From: Breviolum minutum Mf 1.05b.01 | Lineage: Eukaryota > Sar > Dinophyceae > Suessiales > Symbiodiniaceae | DNA: 64,000 nucleotides | Reading direction: 5' to 3' | Assembly (NCBI GenBank): GCA_000507305.1 | Contig: DF239090.1 | Span: 128,650-192,649, forward strand | Shown here: piece by piece, positions 53,170 to 63,944 of the stretch | Layout: every line of letters starts with the position of its first letter | How positions within the stretch are numbered: position 1 is the first letter of the stretch | Program-made: the position numbers and the translations under genes | The notes under the pieces: generated by a model | What the model saw: the letters and a program-made list of their open reading frames with translations, nothing else | Database searches by the model: none | Told to the model about the DNA's origin: nothing

Positions 53170-53498
53170 TCATTTAGATATGGACAAAGTATGACAAAGT
53201 ATGGAGTTTCCTTTGCTATCATTACGTAGCTCCAAATTCATAGCCATGATGATCCTGAGGCCCAGCGATTGGGCACAGCTGGGCTCCATGATACTGCAGG
53301 GCGAATAACTGGTTGCTGGTTGAACCAACCCATTGGAAGCCTGTCTGTCCTTGTCAGCCTTTGAAGCTAAAGACGCTGATGATGCTGCAGGATTGACCTC
53401 CATTGATGGAGGTGAATCACTTTGAAACAAAGGTGAACCACTTGGTGTTTTACAATCACATGTGGAAAAATGGAAGATGTACTTATAGGCATGGGGAA
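53170..53498 (-). CDS. C-terminal exon, 108 residues
   Basis: After acceptor ggcacttttcatag the frame reads PLFQSDSPPSMEVNPAASSA, SLASKADKDRQASNGLVQPA, EPSCAQSLGLRIIMAMNLEL, ending SILCHTLSISK then TGA. The frame is open 17 codons further upstream. Ser/Ala-rich linker followed by a more structured end. Function unknown. Confidence 0.8.
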
Positions 53499-53879
53499 CT
53501 ATGAAAAGTGCCATGTAAGGCCAAAATGAGAAGTGATGAAACTGAGTCAATTTGGATAATCAGCCATTAAATGCAGGATACTCAGGATACATGGAAACAG
53601 ACTTGACCGCAAAAACAAATATCATACAAACATCTGATCACATATACCCTCAGGTGTCATCAACTATATCAGGCCTCAAGGAAAATCCCAGCCTCTGCAA
53701 GATACCCATGAAGCATGTGTATAGTACACATGGTCAATGGATAGACCACTGGACGTTTTTCAGTCAACAAAAACCTTTGATTAACGTACGGAATTGCAAA
53801 AACCTCCAACAAAAAAACAAAACCATCCCTCCAAAAAAAACAAAGATCGACCCTTCCCGCAAGCTCAGTGAAATCTCAC

Positions 53880-54007
53880 CATCGCCAACCCGGACGTGCC
53901 TTTGTTTTGCTTCCCACTTTGGGTGGTTGTGGTAGTGCTGTTCCAGGCCACCGTCGTGTGCTAGCTGTGGTGCCGGAACTGGTGCCCAATGGAATATTAG
54001 GCTTCAC
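53880..54007 (-). CDS. internal exon, proline/threonine-rich
   Basis: Acceptor tttttttttggccacgcag and donor gtgaga bound NIPLGTSSGTTASTRRWPGT, then ALPQPPKVGSKTKARPGWR, a disordered basic segment. A plus frame (GHRRVLAVVPELVPNGILGF) is also open here but lacks splice sites. Possibly the same gene as 53170-53498; phase differs, so an exon may be missing. Confidence 0.75.
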
Positions 54008-54148
54008 CTGCGTGGCCAAAAAAAAACACAATTTTCCTGTTACATGGACCATGAAATACTGTTGGGTTGGTGGGTGGATTTTTTGACTTTATTCCATAGT
54101 CCTGTCATATACAGTAATTGGATTTTTTGTTGGGGTTCATTTTGCTAG

Positions 54149-54375
54149 GATCAACTACTGCAAAGCAACGATTCAGTCATCAACGCATTGATTCAGTCAT
54201 CAACCATGGGTCTGCAGGCTTAAGTGTGAACTGTATGTTTCACAACTACATAATTGTTTCAGTTGCAACAAATGCATCTTTGGTTCAAAGGAATTTAGAG
54301 AGATACAAGTATGATGCATTGTACTGGTGTCTAAGAGATCCCTCAATTCCAGAATATGCCAAAAAAGGTAAGTAA
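54149..54375 (+). CDS. exon, unknown protein, terminal or spliced
   Basis: After acceptor ggttcattttgctag the frame reads KQRFSHQRIDSVINHGSAGL, ATNASLVQRNLERYKYDALY and WCLRDPSIPEYAKK. A perfect gtaagt donor follows (54368); without it two more codons and TAA end the protein. Codon use is excellent. The Y-D-A-L-Y-W-C-L-R-D-P stretch looks like part of an enzyme domain but I cannot name it. Confidence 0.85.
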
Positions 54376-54392
54376 AAATGCTCTTCATGCAG

Positions 54393-54495
54393 GTTCCCTT
54401 CAACGACCCGGGAGAAAAGCAAAAAAGAGAAGAAGCGCGGCGCGCACCAAAACTTGAGAGCTATAGAGTAGGGGCGCAAGGCACAAGAAAAAACG
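54393..54495 (+). CDS. exon, highly charged
   Basis: After acceptor ctcttcatgcag the frame reads VPFNDPGEKQKREEARRAPK, then LESYRVGAQGTRKN, to a gtaagc donor. Only 25 bp separates it from the donor at 54368, too short for an intron, so it belongs to an alternative transcript or the first exon ends elsewhere. Confidence 0.55.
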
Positions 54496-55599
54496 GTAAG
54501 CGGGATCAATGCGGTCTTGCCCTAGGGAGACTGTCATCACTCGATTTTGACAAAACCAAGATTGTTTCCTGATTGAGGGTCATAGCGATGGCCTTGCACT
54601 TATACAGTAATTCTTGAAGTTTCATCAACCGACCAAACTGCATATGCCACGGACTGCATTTCTCAAGCGTTTTCAGTATGCTTGGCCTATTTCTACGCCG
54701 GTCTTACATCCAAATCTGAAATAAGAGCTCTTGGTGTATCAACACGATCATCTGCGAAAATTAAGTCGCACGTATATTCTACCTCTAGATGTGCGACATT
54801 GAACACCGTTTATCCAATACTCACTCATGTTCACTCATTAAAGAGTCTCTGAAAAATTTGGTCCAATGACCTTTTTGTGGGCTGATTGTCAGTGGTGCTT
54901 GCGATGAAAGAATACCTATCCCTGGATCAGCCAACTTGCAGGATATGCGTATGCATTCTAGGATTACTTAAACAGGTGTCATTGTCACTTCACTGTGCAC
55001 ATATTTACTGTAAAGCACTAGGTTGATTTTGTGTGTGTGTGTTCAAACATCCAGAATTCAAACCTATCGCTACCACCCAGTCAGCTTTACTAGTTACATT
55101 AGTTTATTATAGGTCTTTAAACAACGTAGGTACCCTTTTGCTATCATGAATATCCACTCCCCAACCACAGAAGCACCTCCAAAACTTCAGGATGTTTTCG
55201 AGTCCATTTGGCCTGAACGCATGCGTTTTTTTTTGTGGAAAACTTGAACTTCAACCGAATCAAAAACAAACAAAAGTTGTGGTTCCATCACATGGGGTTC
55301 GACTTCTGCAAGGCCATTTAAAGCCATTTCGATGGTGAGATATTCAAATAGTTCTGATATTTCTCGGAGTATTCATCCTCTGGATACCCATGCCACGTCC
55401 ATCAATCATTGCCATACTTGCCAAGCTTTACTGATGTCATCATGCCACAACAAATAGTTCTCACCAATACAACATCAGGTTTTCTTGGTTGAAAAACCCT
55501 TTCTGTCTTTGGATTTGTTTAGACAGTTTCGAGTGGATCAACCTGATCAATGTCTGAAAATCCTTACATTCAACTCAAACCCATAGCATCCATGCATGG

Positions 55600-55865
55600 T
55601 ATATTTATCCGCCGACCCCTCGCTAAGGGGGAGCGCGCCTAGAAGTTTGGTTTTCAAGGCTCAAAGCTTTGCTATCTCTTTCAGTACTGCGTAGCGTTTT
55701 TGGCCGTTTTGGGCTCGGTGGTGTTTAGCTGCTTCGAGTCGCCTGCCTACGAGCTTCATTTTTGTTTTTGTTCCAGCTAGGTTGCGCGACGGCTGTAGTC
55801 CAGCTTCTGCGGTCATTTAGTGGTCTTTAGAGGGGTTCCGTAGGCGACGTTTCGGCACTCTTCTG
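55600..55865. repeat. dispersed repeat on the left edge of the gap
   Basis: Contains gcgcgcctagaagtttggtt, ttcagtactgcgtagcgttt and cttcgagtcgcctgcctacg. The composition (GC-richer, with regular T runs) differs from the surroundings, and I recall similar text in many Symbiodiniaceae scaffolds. A half copy of family D (ccatgcatggtatatttat) precedes it at about 55590. Confidence 0.5.
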
Positions 55866-56510
55866 NNNNNNNNNNNNNNNNNNNNNNNNNNNNNNNNNNN
55901 NNNNNNNNNNNNNNNNNNNNNNNNNNNNNNNNNNNNNNNNNNNNNNNNNNNNNNNNNNNNNNNNNNNNNNNNNNNNNNNNNNNNNNNNNNNNNNNNNNNN
56001 NNNNNNNNNNNNNNNNNNNNNNNNNNNNNNNNNNNNNNNNNNNNNNNNNNNNNNNNNNNNNNNNNNNNNNNNNNNNNNNNNNNNNNNNNNNNNNNNNNNN
56101 NNNNNNNNNNNNNNNNNNNNNNNNNNNNNNNNNNNNNNNNNNNNNNNNNNNNNNNNNNNNNNNNNNNNNNNNNNNNNNNNNNNNNNNNNNNNNNNNNNNN
56201 NNNNNNNNNNNNNNNNNNNNNNNNNNNNNNNNNNNNNNNNNNNNNNNNNNNNNNNNNNNNNNNNNNNNNNNNNNNNNNNNNNNNNNNNNNNNNNNNNNNN
56301 NNNNNNNNNNNNNNNNNNNNNNNNNNNNNNNNNNNNNNNNNNNNNNNNNNNNNNNNNNNNNNNNNNNNNNNNNNNNNNNNNNNNNNNNNNNNNNNNNNNN
56401 NNNNNNNNNNNNNNNNNNNNNNNNNNNNNNNNNNNNNNNNNNNNNNNNNNNNNNNNNNNNNNNNNNNNNNNNNNNNNNNNNNNNNNNNNNNNNNNNNNNN
56501 NNNNNNNNNN
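55866..56510. other. assembly gap (645 N)
   Basis: Run of undetermined bases with repeats on both sides. Any frame spanning it is meaningless. Confidence 1.
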
Positions 56511-56529
56511 CAGCAAAGAAGGTCCCCCA

Positions 56530-56690
56530 CCTCGTTTTAATCTCGTTTTTCAGGTTTCGGCACTTTTTCATCATGCGTGACCTCGTTTTCATCATGAGTG
56601 ACCTCGTTTACAAGATTTCAAATGTTTTAAACCTACCTCGTTTTGGGAGTCCCCCCATCTCATTTTGACCTCATTTTGCAGGCGGCCAAC
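56530..56690. repeat. degenerate tandem repeat on the right edge of the gap
   Basis: The unit acctcgtttt recurs about six times with spacers such as catcatgagtg and catcatgcgtg. The repeat probably continues into the gap. Confidence 0.75.
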
Positions 56691-57013
56691 ATTTCCACAA
56701 ACCCTGCTTGACGCCACATGTTGTCGTCTTCATCGTAAATAAATGCAGTTCCTCACATGGGTTCCAATCACTTAGTGGGGGTCGGCGGCACGGGCGGTAG
56801 CCCTTAAATATACCTATACATTTACCATAAAAATCAACCAAATGTAGTACATTTGGTTGATTTTTATGGTAAAATGTAGACAAATAAAATATCCCCAGTC
56901 CCATGGATCCTATGGGTCCCAAGGGAAAACTCACCTTTTCAACACACAAAAGGTCACCTGCGAAGCCCTGCGACGCGTCTCCAGCCGAGCCATGGCAACA
57001 CATAGCACCAAGA
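56670..57013 (-). CDS. gene fragment, two phase-matched exons
   Basis: Exon 56958-57013 (acceptor cccgctcctcccatgcag, donor gtgacc) reads GAMCCHGSAGDASQGFA in the phase-consistent frame; another frame gives CVAMARLETRRASQ. Exon 56670-56751 (acceptor aacccatgtgag, donor gtcaaa) reads AFIYDEDDNMWRQAGFVEML then AACKM. The intron contains a family D element. Function unknown. Confidence 0.75.
56803..56912. repeat. family D element in an intron
   Basis: A near-perfect inner palindrome (accataaaaatcaaccaaatg and its inverse) lies inside outer arms atatacctatacatt and aatgtagacaaataaaatat. It sits within the intron of the 56.67-57.01 kb gene. Confidence 0.9.
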
Positions 57014-57046
57014 CTGCATGGGAGGAGCGGGCGTTTTTCCGGGTAT

Positions 57047-57258
57047 ATGGGTGTTTCCTAAAATGGTGGTACCCAACAACCATGGGTTTTCCTATTAAAA
57101 ATGATCATATTGGGTGTTTTGGGGGTACCACTATTTTTGGGTGTTTCCGAAAATTATGGGTTTTCCCCCCAAATCATCCATTAAAAAATAGGGTTTTCCA
57201 TTGTAAACCATCCATTTTGGGGGAAACACCACTATTTTTGGTTCAACACCCATATGTC
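57047..57258. repeat. family E element, compound or nested copy
   Basis: Starts gggtgtttcctaaaatggtg, has inner ggtggtaccc / gggggtaccactatttttgg arms, then a second unit ending gggggaaacaccactattttt. The whole is bounded by ttccgggtatatggg and acccatatgtcag. It looks like one element with a second copy inserted or duplicated. Confidence 0.85.
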
Positions 57259-57865
57259 AGAAGGTGATCTAATACTCTGATAAACACAGCTGGCTGGAAT
57301 CCATGGACCCGGATTGAGTCGATGTAGGAATCCTAGTGAAAATGGGGGATATTCCAGCCAGCTATGTTAGGAACTACCATTTCGTATTTTTGTTTGTGGG
57401 ACGGGTGTGAGTTACTCAAAAGATTTGATGGGCTATATGGAATGTGAAATAGTATGTATCTCTCACATATACGTGCGTGAAATGTAAGGGGAGGGAAGTT
57501 TAAGGGGACAACATGTCTTCATGAGTAAATGTAAGACTGCTAATATAATATGAATAGTTATAGCATATCTATACATTCCTAAATATATGGATATTGGATG
57601 ATATTTTAATGACTTCAATGAGATTTAATGCATATTAGTGCGTTCGAAATACGTATTCTCATGGGATTCCTACCTACCAACCTCAAAGCTACCCCCACCG
57701 AAAACAGGGCCTTAAGAAGGCACTAAACAACAGCAGTCCCATGAGACTACGTGCATTTGCCTACCTCCATGCGGCGACAAAAACATTGTCCAAAAAAATA
57801 GTGCACATTCCAAAAAAGTTAAGCATCTATAGATGTTTGTTTGATGATTCTCTGGTGATGGAAAC

Positions 57866-58170
57866 CTGGTGAGGGTAAAGGATAAGGATATCAAACATTT
57901 CTGAAACGCCAATTGCTCTAACCTCATCTGACCAACATTTTGCACTCACCAGTGGGAGGCACTTGTGAAATTTGCAATGATAGTATAGATCCAAAGGGCA
58001 AAAAGTTGCAAATGACAAAAATGAAATTGGGGTTCATCTGACCAACAAAACTGGCCAAATTTCTGCAACGTGGAATCATTACAGTAATTGTCCAAGGGAC
58101 TTCTGGTAAACGCAATGAGTTTGACATGGCCAATGGCCAAGTGGTCATGACCCATGCCACCAACAGTAGC
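57866..58170 (-). CDS. gene fragment, two or three exons
   Basis: An upstream segment, about 58091-58170, reads GGMGHDHLAIGHVKLIAFTR, then SPLDNY, to a gtaatg donor. A second acceptor (attccacgttgcag) opens either FGQFCWSDEPQFHFC or ASFVGQMNPNFIFVICNFLP (donor gtgcct). Exon 57866-57900 (acceptor aattggcgtttcag) reads MFDILILYPHQ to a gtttcc donor. Frames in the middle part are unresolved. Function unknown. Confidence 0.6.
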
Positions 58171-58408
58171 CAGTTCCCTTACCTATTCATCCTATTCACC
58201 ATACGGTTCCATCAACCATCTCCACGATTAGGGATGCTTGTATTTTCATACATCTCAAGTTCAAAAAACATCTATACAACTACTGCCAAATTCTCTTGAA
58301 TCCGGGTTGCCGCCCATAGACCCCATCACTAGGCACTATTTAAAAATCTAATCTGATTCCAATTTCAAATCTATTCCAATTTCAAGTTGTCTTATCTCCC
58401 ATATGTAA

Positions 58409-58551
58409 GTGAAAGTGGCAACCCCTTCTTCCACCCCCTGCCATCAACTTCCACCATCCCATCCCGCACCCATTCGCAACATTTCCAATGCAGAGACCTC
58501 AACGAACAAGGCTACCCCACCCCAGTGCTACCCGTGCCCAGGAAATAGCAG
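58409..58551 (+). CDS. possible exon, proline/serine-rich
   Basis: Open plus frame, KVATPSSTPCHQLPPSHPAP and NISNAETSTNKATPPQCYP, with a weak acceptor (catatgtaag) and a possible GC donor. The composition could be disordered protein or chance. Confidence 0.45.
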
Positions 58552-58909
58552 GCCTTACATGGCCTTAATGGCCTTACTAAGGTGTTATAAATCCGAAAAC
58601 TTCGGAAAACACTTTTTATGAGAAGTGATATTTGTTCAAGAAACACACACTTCTACAAATATGCACGGTACCCTATAATTATTGAACACAATTTTGTATA
58701 TACACATAACATTTGTTATAAACTTCCGGCATATCCCTGAAGAAAAAATCATAAGGATGGCTATGAATCATCAAATAAGGCCTCCTTTCGGTAAGGCCTT
58801 ATTTCCTGAGGGATTCGCAATTGGCTGGAGTGGTTTACCATTCAATTGTTGGTGAAAAATGCTATTCAACTTGGAATTGAAGTTTCATATCTTCCCAAGG
58901 TGTTGGCAG

Positions 58910-59068
58910 AAGTTTGCATGTGCTGACATGTTGACACCGCACTTGCCTTTTTGGCAATGCAAACTGAATAAACTTGCCCTAAACTTTCATGAACTTGCTA
59001 CTGAAAAACGGCCCAATTCTGCGGATTTCACACCGAGCAGTGGGATCAACTATGCCCTCTCAACTTAG
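58910..59068 (+). CDS. C-terminal exon, unknown protein
   Basis: After acceptor cttcccaaggtgttggcag the frame reads ADMLTPHLPFWQCKLNKLAL, NFHELATEKRPNSADFTPSS and GINYALST then TAG. Exactly 52 codons plus stop. Function unknown. Confidence 0.8.
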   Translation, partial: KFACADMLTPHLPFWQCKLNKLALNFHELATEKRPNSADFTPSSGINYALST

Positions 59069-59430
59069 CCACTAGTTCGCGGGTCAAGTGTTGGAAGGGC
59101 AAACATCAAATCGCCTCAGTCTATTCATCTCTACCTGGGAGGATGGTTAGCTTCCAAAATGCCTTTGGGTTTTCTTTCTTTATAGCCAATGGGATTGGGG
59201 AAGCCCAAAAACAGCCATCATAAAAAAATGACAGGAGAGAACATCTCATGTTCTCTCTAAAACCAGTTTGGATTTCCACACCTACTTTTCGGGTATCTAC
59301 AAGTGTTTGGAGGGGATGACTCTAAGATCAGCTTGTCCGTCTTTGGTCTCGTACGAAGATTTACGAAGTATTTTCAGATTTCATGGGCCAACTCTCTGTT
59401 TTATTTCGGATTATTTCACTTTATCATCAC

Positions 59431-60295
59431 TTCCCCTTTTAAACCATCCATAACCATCTTTTCCCCACCCGCTGGGTCAACCCGAACCACCGCCATTGAG
59501 CCAATGATGGCACCCAAGTAGTCGCCCACTGCGGAAGATGAAATCCAATTCCTGTCAAGTCGGCCAAATCCACGAAAATGATGAACACATAAATTCTGAT
59601 ATTTTTGTCCACCCTAAAAAACGAACATGACAATGAACAAAAACAACCATTTGAAGATGTATTTTCCTATTAAAAATGGCGATTTTCGGGGATATAGCTG
59701 CATAGAAATCCCGCAATCCCTGAATTTTGGGAACTACGGATCTTTCTGAGGCTATTTTTCCGTTTGCTATTTAGTATTGTGTTGCTCTCTCTGATTGATG
59801 TCCTGGGGTCATCAAAGGGAATGATATCTCGCATAACCATGGAAGATCTCCCCTTTAATAGAATATTTATCAGGAGATGTGAGATTTTGCAATGCTAATT
59901 TAGATTCCCAAAGAATATTTGGGATTCCGTCCCTGTTCTGTAGGGATTTGCCATGACTTTTGCGGAAACCGGCAAAACACACAATTCAAAGCCTGTATGC
60001 AAACTTCTTGTGAAGTCAAATTAGTAGTAACAGGATTCAACTAATCCACAATCTCGTCGTCTATTTAAAAAAGGGAAGGGAAGTCATTCCCGTCATGATA
60101 AAACACCAGGTTTTGACCACTGTTCACCATTCATCTCGAACAATCAATCGCATGGCCTACATGCAGAAAACCCGTCACTAGAAGACTTGAAACAAGTATA
60201 AACCTTGTGTTTTCTTACCAATATCAACTTTTGTCTTGGCCGTTGCAGATCTATCTTTGTTGTTGAGTGCTTCTTGGAGCTTCGGGAAAGCAAAC
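59431..60295 (-). CDS. gene fragment, two phase-matched exons
   Basis: Exon 60219-60295 (acceptor ttggatttgaatttag, donor gtaaga) reads FPKLQEALNNKDRSATAKTK then VDI and ends in phase 1. Exon 59431-59528 (acceptor ttggatttcatcttccgcag) supplies two bases and reads GDYLGAIIGSMAVVRVDPAG, then GEKMVMDGLKGE, to a gtgatg donor. The Gly/Ile-rich start of the second exon could be a membrane or Rossmann segment. The intron (690 bp) holds no clear exon. Family not recognised. Confidence 0.85.
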
Positions 60296-60682
60296 CTAAA
60301 TTCAAATCCAATTCAAGAAACGCAGTCATCTTTCACGTGAGTTGATGAACTCAGATTCCAAAAAACGCAAGAAACACGGGCATGTTCCAAGAGCTTGTTG
60401 TTGTTACCGGCGGCAAGCATGGGTCACTCACAACAAACTCGCCTTGCAGCAGGTTCGAAGCAATTAGTCAAAACAACACGTGAGTTAGTTTCCTAGCGTC
60501 TTTCATTCCTCACGCCGGCCCACCAAAGGCAGAGTTATGATAGATCGATAAAAAATCAAACACTTCAGCATTTTCTAACATTTTCTGAGAAGTTGCTGAT
60601 GCAGTAGCCTTAGCTCTAGAGTTAAGTCCTAGCCTTTTCCCATCCCCAGCTGTCCAGTAGTTCATGGTGCATCCAGCTCCTG

Positions 60683-60752
60683 TCAGAAAGTTGTTTCGTC
60701 TTTTTCGATGGCAGCCAGGGTTGATCTTACATCCATTTTTCTGCCAAGCTGG
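60683..60752 (-). CDS. small exon, possibly terminal
   Basis: After acceptor aaccagcttggcag one frame reads KMDVRSTLAAIEKDETTF then TGA; another reads CKINPGCHRKRRNNFLT to a GA donor. A family D element lies just upstream in the minus sense (60786-60896). Function unknown. Confidence 0.5.
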
Positions 60753-60785
60753 TTCAACAGTTCGGAATGCAAATATATATATATA

Positions 60786-60896
60786 TACCCGTAGGATCCA
60801 TGTATGGCATATATACCTACATTTGGTTGATTTTTATCGTAGATGTAGGTAAATATACCATACATGCATCCTATGGCCCTATGGGATATATATATA
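60786..60896. repeat. family D element
   Basis: Outer taggatccatgtatggcata and tatgccatacatgcatccta-like arms, inner ctacatttggttgattttta and tagatgtaggtaaatatacc. Intact and well conserved. Confidence 0.9.
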
Positions 60897-61275
60897 TATG
60901 TACCAATGTTATAGTATCATGTGATGTTGTGACAATGCAAAGAATATAAATCAAATCATCATAATGTACTATATATATAACCTGAAGTATACACAAAGGA
61001 GACCAGGTAGTGGGAAGTACAGCGCATCAACATGCATTGGCGATAACAACAAATTGGCTTACACTTACACTAGCGCCTGATGAATACCAACAGTCTCAAT
61101 TCGCCTCAATGCAAAGACATGTTCAATGACATCAAAACACGTTGCTAAGATTCTGGGCTTAAAACAACAAGCCAATCAAAAAGGTCAAACAAGCATTTGC
61201 CACAAAGTAGGACAATCGTTGATGTCTTTTTCCTTCTTGGAAATATATGGACATATCACCACCCTAAAGAAACAA

Positions 61276-61316
61276 CAACAACATCATCATCATCATCATC
61301 ATCATCATCAACAACA
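61276..61316. repeat. (AAC)n-(ATC)n microsatellite
   Basis: Consecutive aacaac and atcatc runs upstream of exon 61347, in the presumed intron. Confidence 0.9.
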
Positions 61317-61346
61317 CCAGTTTTGTTTTCCACTTTGGGTCCACAG

Positions 61347-61420
61347 AACTTTCCACTTTTCCGTCCGGTGTCGATCCGTCACCCAAAACGTCCTGCAGTA
61401 AAAACACCCATCGCTCCCAG
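61347..61420 (+). CDS. internal exon, basic/proline-rich
   Basis: Acceptor tccactttgggtccacag and donor CCCAG/gtacgc bound FPLFRPVSIRHPKRPAVKTP then IAP. The frame remains open for 18 codons past the donor. Function unknown. Confidence 0.75.
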
Positions 61421-61555
61421 GTACGCCAGCCTCAAAACGGTGGACAAATTTCACGCCATCCTATGGGTTTTATGATGGTACCTGGAAACAACACAAACCA
61501 CCATCCGGAACGACCATCCCAATCTACATGCAAGTAATTTGTTGAAACAGAACCG

Positions 61556-61786
61556 CTATGTTATGTCGGTTAGACTTGATGCTAAAAGGATGTACATCTT
61601 CAAACTGAGCTTTTCCTTTCCCAAAGATCTGCTTCCTGAAAGGCAGTCTTCTTCACCCCATCTTTCAGTCGTGTCATTTGTGGTCATATTTGTCTCAAGA
61701 CCATCAGGGAGGGTATGTATCCGAAGATTTCGGAGATTGATCCCATTCTTCGGTATCCTTGCAAGCGCAGTACTTGGATCAAAGTT
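61556..61786 (-). CDS. C-terminal exon, 76 residues
   Basis: After acceptor gtttggtttggtatccttgcag the frame reads NFDPSTALARIPKNGINLRN, THERMINAL segments IHTLPDGLETNMTTNDTTER and LGKEKLSLKMYILLASSLTD, then IT and TAG. Exactly in phase with the acceptor. The plus strand is open over the same range, but its product is hydrophobic/basic and lacks splice sites. The stretch ggtatccttgcaagcg...ttctgcaaggatacc around the acceptor forms a short inverted repeat. Function unknown. Confidence 0.88.
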   Translation of the reverse strand, partial: NFDPSTALARIPKNGINLRNLRIHTLPDGLETNMTTNDTTERWGEEDCLSGSRSLGKEKLSLKMYILLASSLTDIT

Positions 61787-62111
61787 CTGCAAGGATACCA
61801 AACCAAACAAGTAACTACCAAGTCTCAGCAAATCAGACTTTTGAGAACAAATCTATGTGTCTGGTAACCTGATCCACTGCGTTTGCTGTCCTCGCTCTTG
61901 TGCATGTTTCCAAGCTGCATAGGGAAGACAATCTTGACCACCCCAAAACGCAAACAGGTTCAAAACTCAATGAAAAAAAAACAGCACATTCACGAATCAT
62001 TATTTATAATGACTTGATTTCAATCTACTCCTCCGTCTGTCTTTATACCATCTTGCACCTCCTTTTGTTGGCTTTATTCCGAGGAGAACCCTACCCCCAC
62101 CCCACACCGAG

Positions 62112-62382
62112 CAGTCGACAGCAACATGACCATGCTCACTTCATTTGGCAGGTCTTGCTGGGCCTGGCGTCGTTCAAACGGACCATAATCATCACCGGCC
62201 CCAGTGCTTATGATGTTCTTCACTTTTTAAGCCTTAGTGACAGTGAAACAACAAATATAGAGCTTTTGAAAACAACTCGAAACTCTCTTGAGGTAAAGAA
62301 GAGTACGTTGAAACACAACCAAATTGGTGGTGTATCCGAGTCACACCATGCAAGGGTGACTAGTGGGACTGGAATACCCTGA
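62112..62382 (+). CDS. possible C-terminal exon
   Basis: The frame reads HFIWQVLLGLASFKRTIIIT, then GPSAYDVLHFLSLSDSETTN, and ends VTSGTGIP then TGA. An acceptor (caccgagcag) opens at 62112; a gtcttg donor after FIWQ is possible. The minus strand is also open (GATKYFDAHLYQGIPVPL), so strand is not certain. Confidence 0.5.
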
Positions 62383-62503
62383 TAGAGGTGTGCATCAAAA
62401 TATTTTGTGGCTCCAGCTTGCAAAAACATAAGCATGCATACAACAAAGAAAAAAAAACGTACCACATTCAAAACAATCACGTCTACACACATTATAGATA
62501 CGT

Positions 62504-62682
62504 TTAAGCCGTTGTTTTCCACATCTTCAAATCACGAAGTGGCCTCTTGTAATCGCATCTTCCCAAAACCAACCGGGCGGCCTCTTCCACATAGGAACGT
62601 TCCAAGCGTCGCACATGTGCAGCTTCTGTACGATGCAACTGCTTCATCATATGTTTCAAGGATTGCTCCTGGAGAATTCTCT
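62504..62682 (-). CDS. C-terminal exon, basic helical protein
   Basis: After acceptor gtttttttattcag the frame reads ILQEQSLKHMMKQLHRTEAA, then VRRLERSYVEEAARLVLGRC and PLRDLKMWKTTA then TAA. The exon is 58 codons plus stop with excellent codon use and amphipathic, Arg-rich helices suggestive of a coiled coil or RNA contact. A 134-codon plus frame over the same bases is a shadow. Confidence 0.9.
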
Positions 62683-63411
62683 CTGAATAAAAAAAACAAA
62701 CACCAATCATCTACCCAAAAAATCACTTGTACCAAGTCATGGAATCAACCTCACAGCTTTTCGAAAAACTGGGCGGCTTGCATGCATCCAAGCTATGGTA
62801 CTACCACATGATATTAACCTTCAACTCAGGCGATCTCCCAGGCTCCCAGGTTGGGAGATAAGGTCTACGGAGCCAACATATCTTCTATTGAAGGTGGCTG
62901 AAAATTGCTATTCCAATATTCCAACCAAGTCACAAAAAAACTTGAATCAACAAAATTCAAGATTTTAATACTATCAAACTAGCCCTAGACACCAGCTTCC
63001 TTACCAAGTTCTGTGTGAGCTAGGTAAAAAAATGCCGCGATTTCATGAGCTTCGGCTTCCAAAATCGAATGGAGGGTAAATTTATCATGTATCTAGGCCT
63101 CCCAGATCAATTTACAAAGTGAAAGCTCGAAACTATGTTCAAAATGAGGTCCAAACCACCATTGATGCCACTCAATTCATCACTTGGCTTGCAGGGAACT
63201 AATATCTCCCATCAAAAATAAACTCATCTCAAACCAAACCTTTTGGGGGCTAGGACATTTCCCCAAAAAGAACTATCTTATATACCAAATAATATAATTA
63301 CAATGATATAACTACATGTCGTCATATTCATGTTACATGTAGAATATATTCACATGTATATAAATAATTAAATAATAATAATATATATATATATATGTAC
63401 AGGCAATATAC

Positions 63412-63516
63412 TCAATATTCCGTGCATGTTTTGTTTCTGGATCCCCCAACTGCTAGCTCATTTGACTCCTCCAAAGGAAGCTGCGACCAAAGTTGCTGGG
63501 CAATAGGAGGTGGTTC
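63412..63516 (-). CDS. C-terminal exon, 34 residues
   Basis: After acceptor acgctgccagcagtgtag the frame reads EPPPIAQQLWSQLPLEESNE then LAVGGSRNKTCTEY and TGA. Phase 0 start. The plus frame over it (SSFDSSKGSCDQSCW) is taken as shadow. Function unknown. Confidence 0.75.
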   Translation of the reverse strand, partial: EPPPIAQQLWSQLPLEESNELAVGGSRNKTCTEY

Positions 63517-63876
63517 CTACACTGCTGGCAGCGTGGGGATTTCGGTTTACAATATGCAAAACATGAAGAAACAAACGCTGCCGAACAAAAACAGCACGTT
63601 GTAAATCACCCAAAAAAATGAGGAAAAAAAAACATGCATGTAAATAAAAATCTATAGATTCCTGTATGATGCGTACAATTGTTCACACAAGCATTTGTGC
63701 CCGATTCATTGAGCTAAATGACTCAATGACCCATCTAATCTGAAAATAGATGGGAACAATTCGACAAAATAGCACGAAGTCCAATCAACATCCTCAACAT
63801 CCAATCAACTCATCTGAGATATCTGCTTTTTTCCCAGTCTTTTTCGAGATTTTTCCAATGGATTATTGTTTTGTAG

Positions 63877-63944
63877 GATGGAAACTTCCCCTTTCCAGCC
63901 TGTCTAAAACTGGTCAGCAACTTCTCTACCTGGCAGCTGGAGAA
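63877..63944 (+). CDS. internal exon, frame ambiguous
   Basis: Acceptor gattattgttttgtag and donor gtaacc are clear. Frame 1 reads NFPFPACLKLVSNFSTWQLE and frame 2 reads KLPLSSLSKTGQQLLYLAAG. Both are open, so only exon position is firm. Confidence 0.65.

Noticed and set aside
53552-53935. 127-codon plus-strand frame
   Set aside because: Lysine and asparagine rich with poly-A tracts; no acceptor or donor, and its end overlaps a strongly supported minus exon (53880-54007).
55813-56595. Frames of 229-260 residues, mostly X
   Set aside because: They span the run of N and have no evidential value.
62407-62811. 134-codon plus-strand frame
   Set aside because: The minus strand over 62504-62682 has a clean acceptor, a stop and much better codon use; the plus frame is its shadow and has no splice sites.
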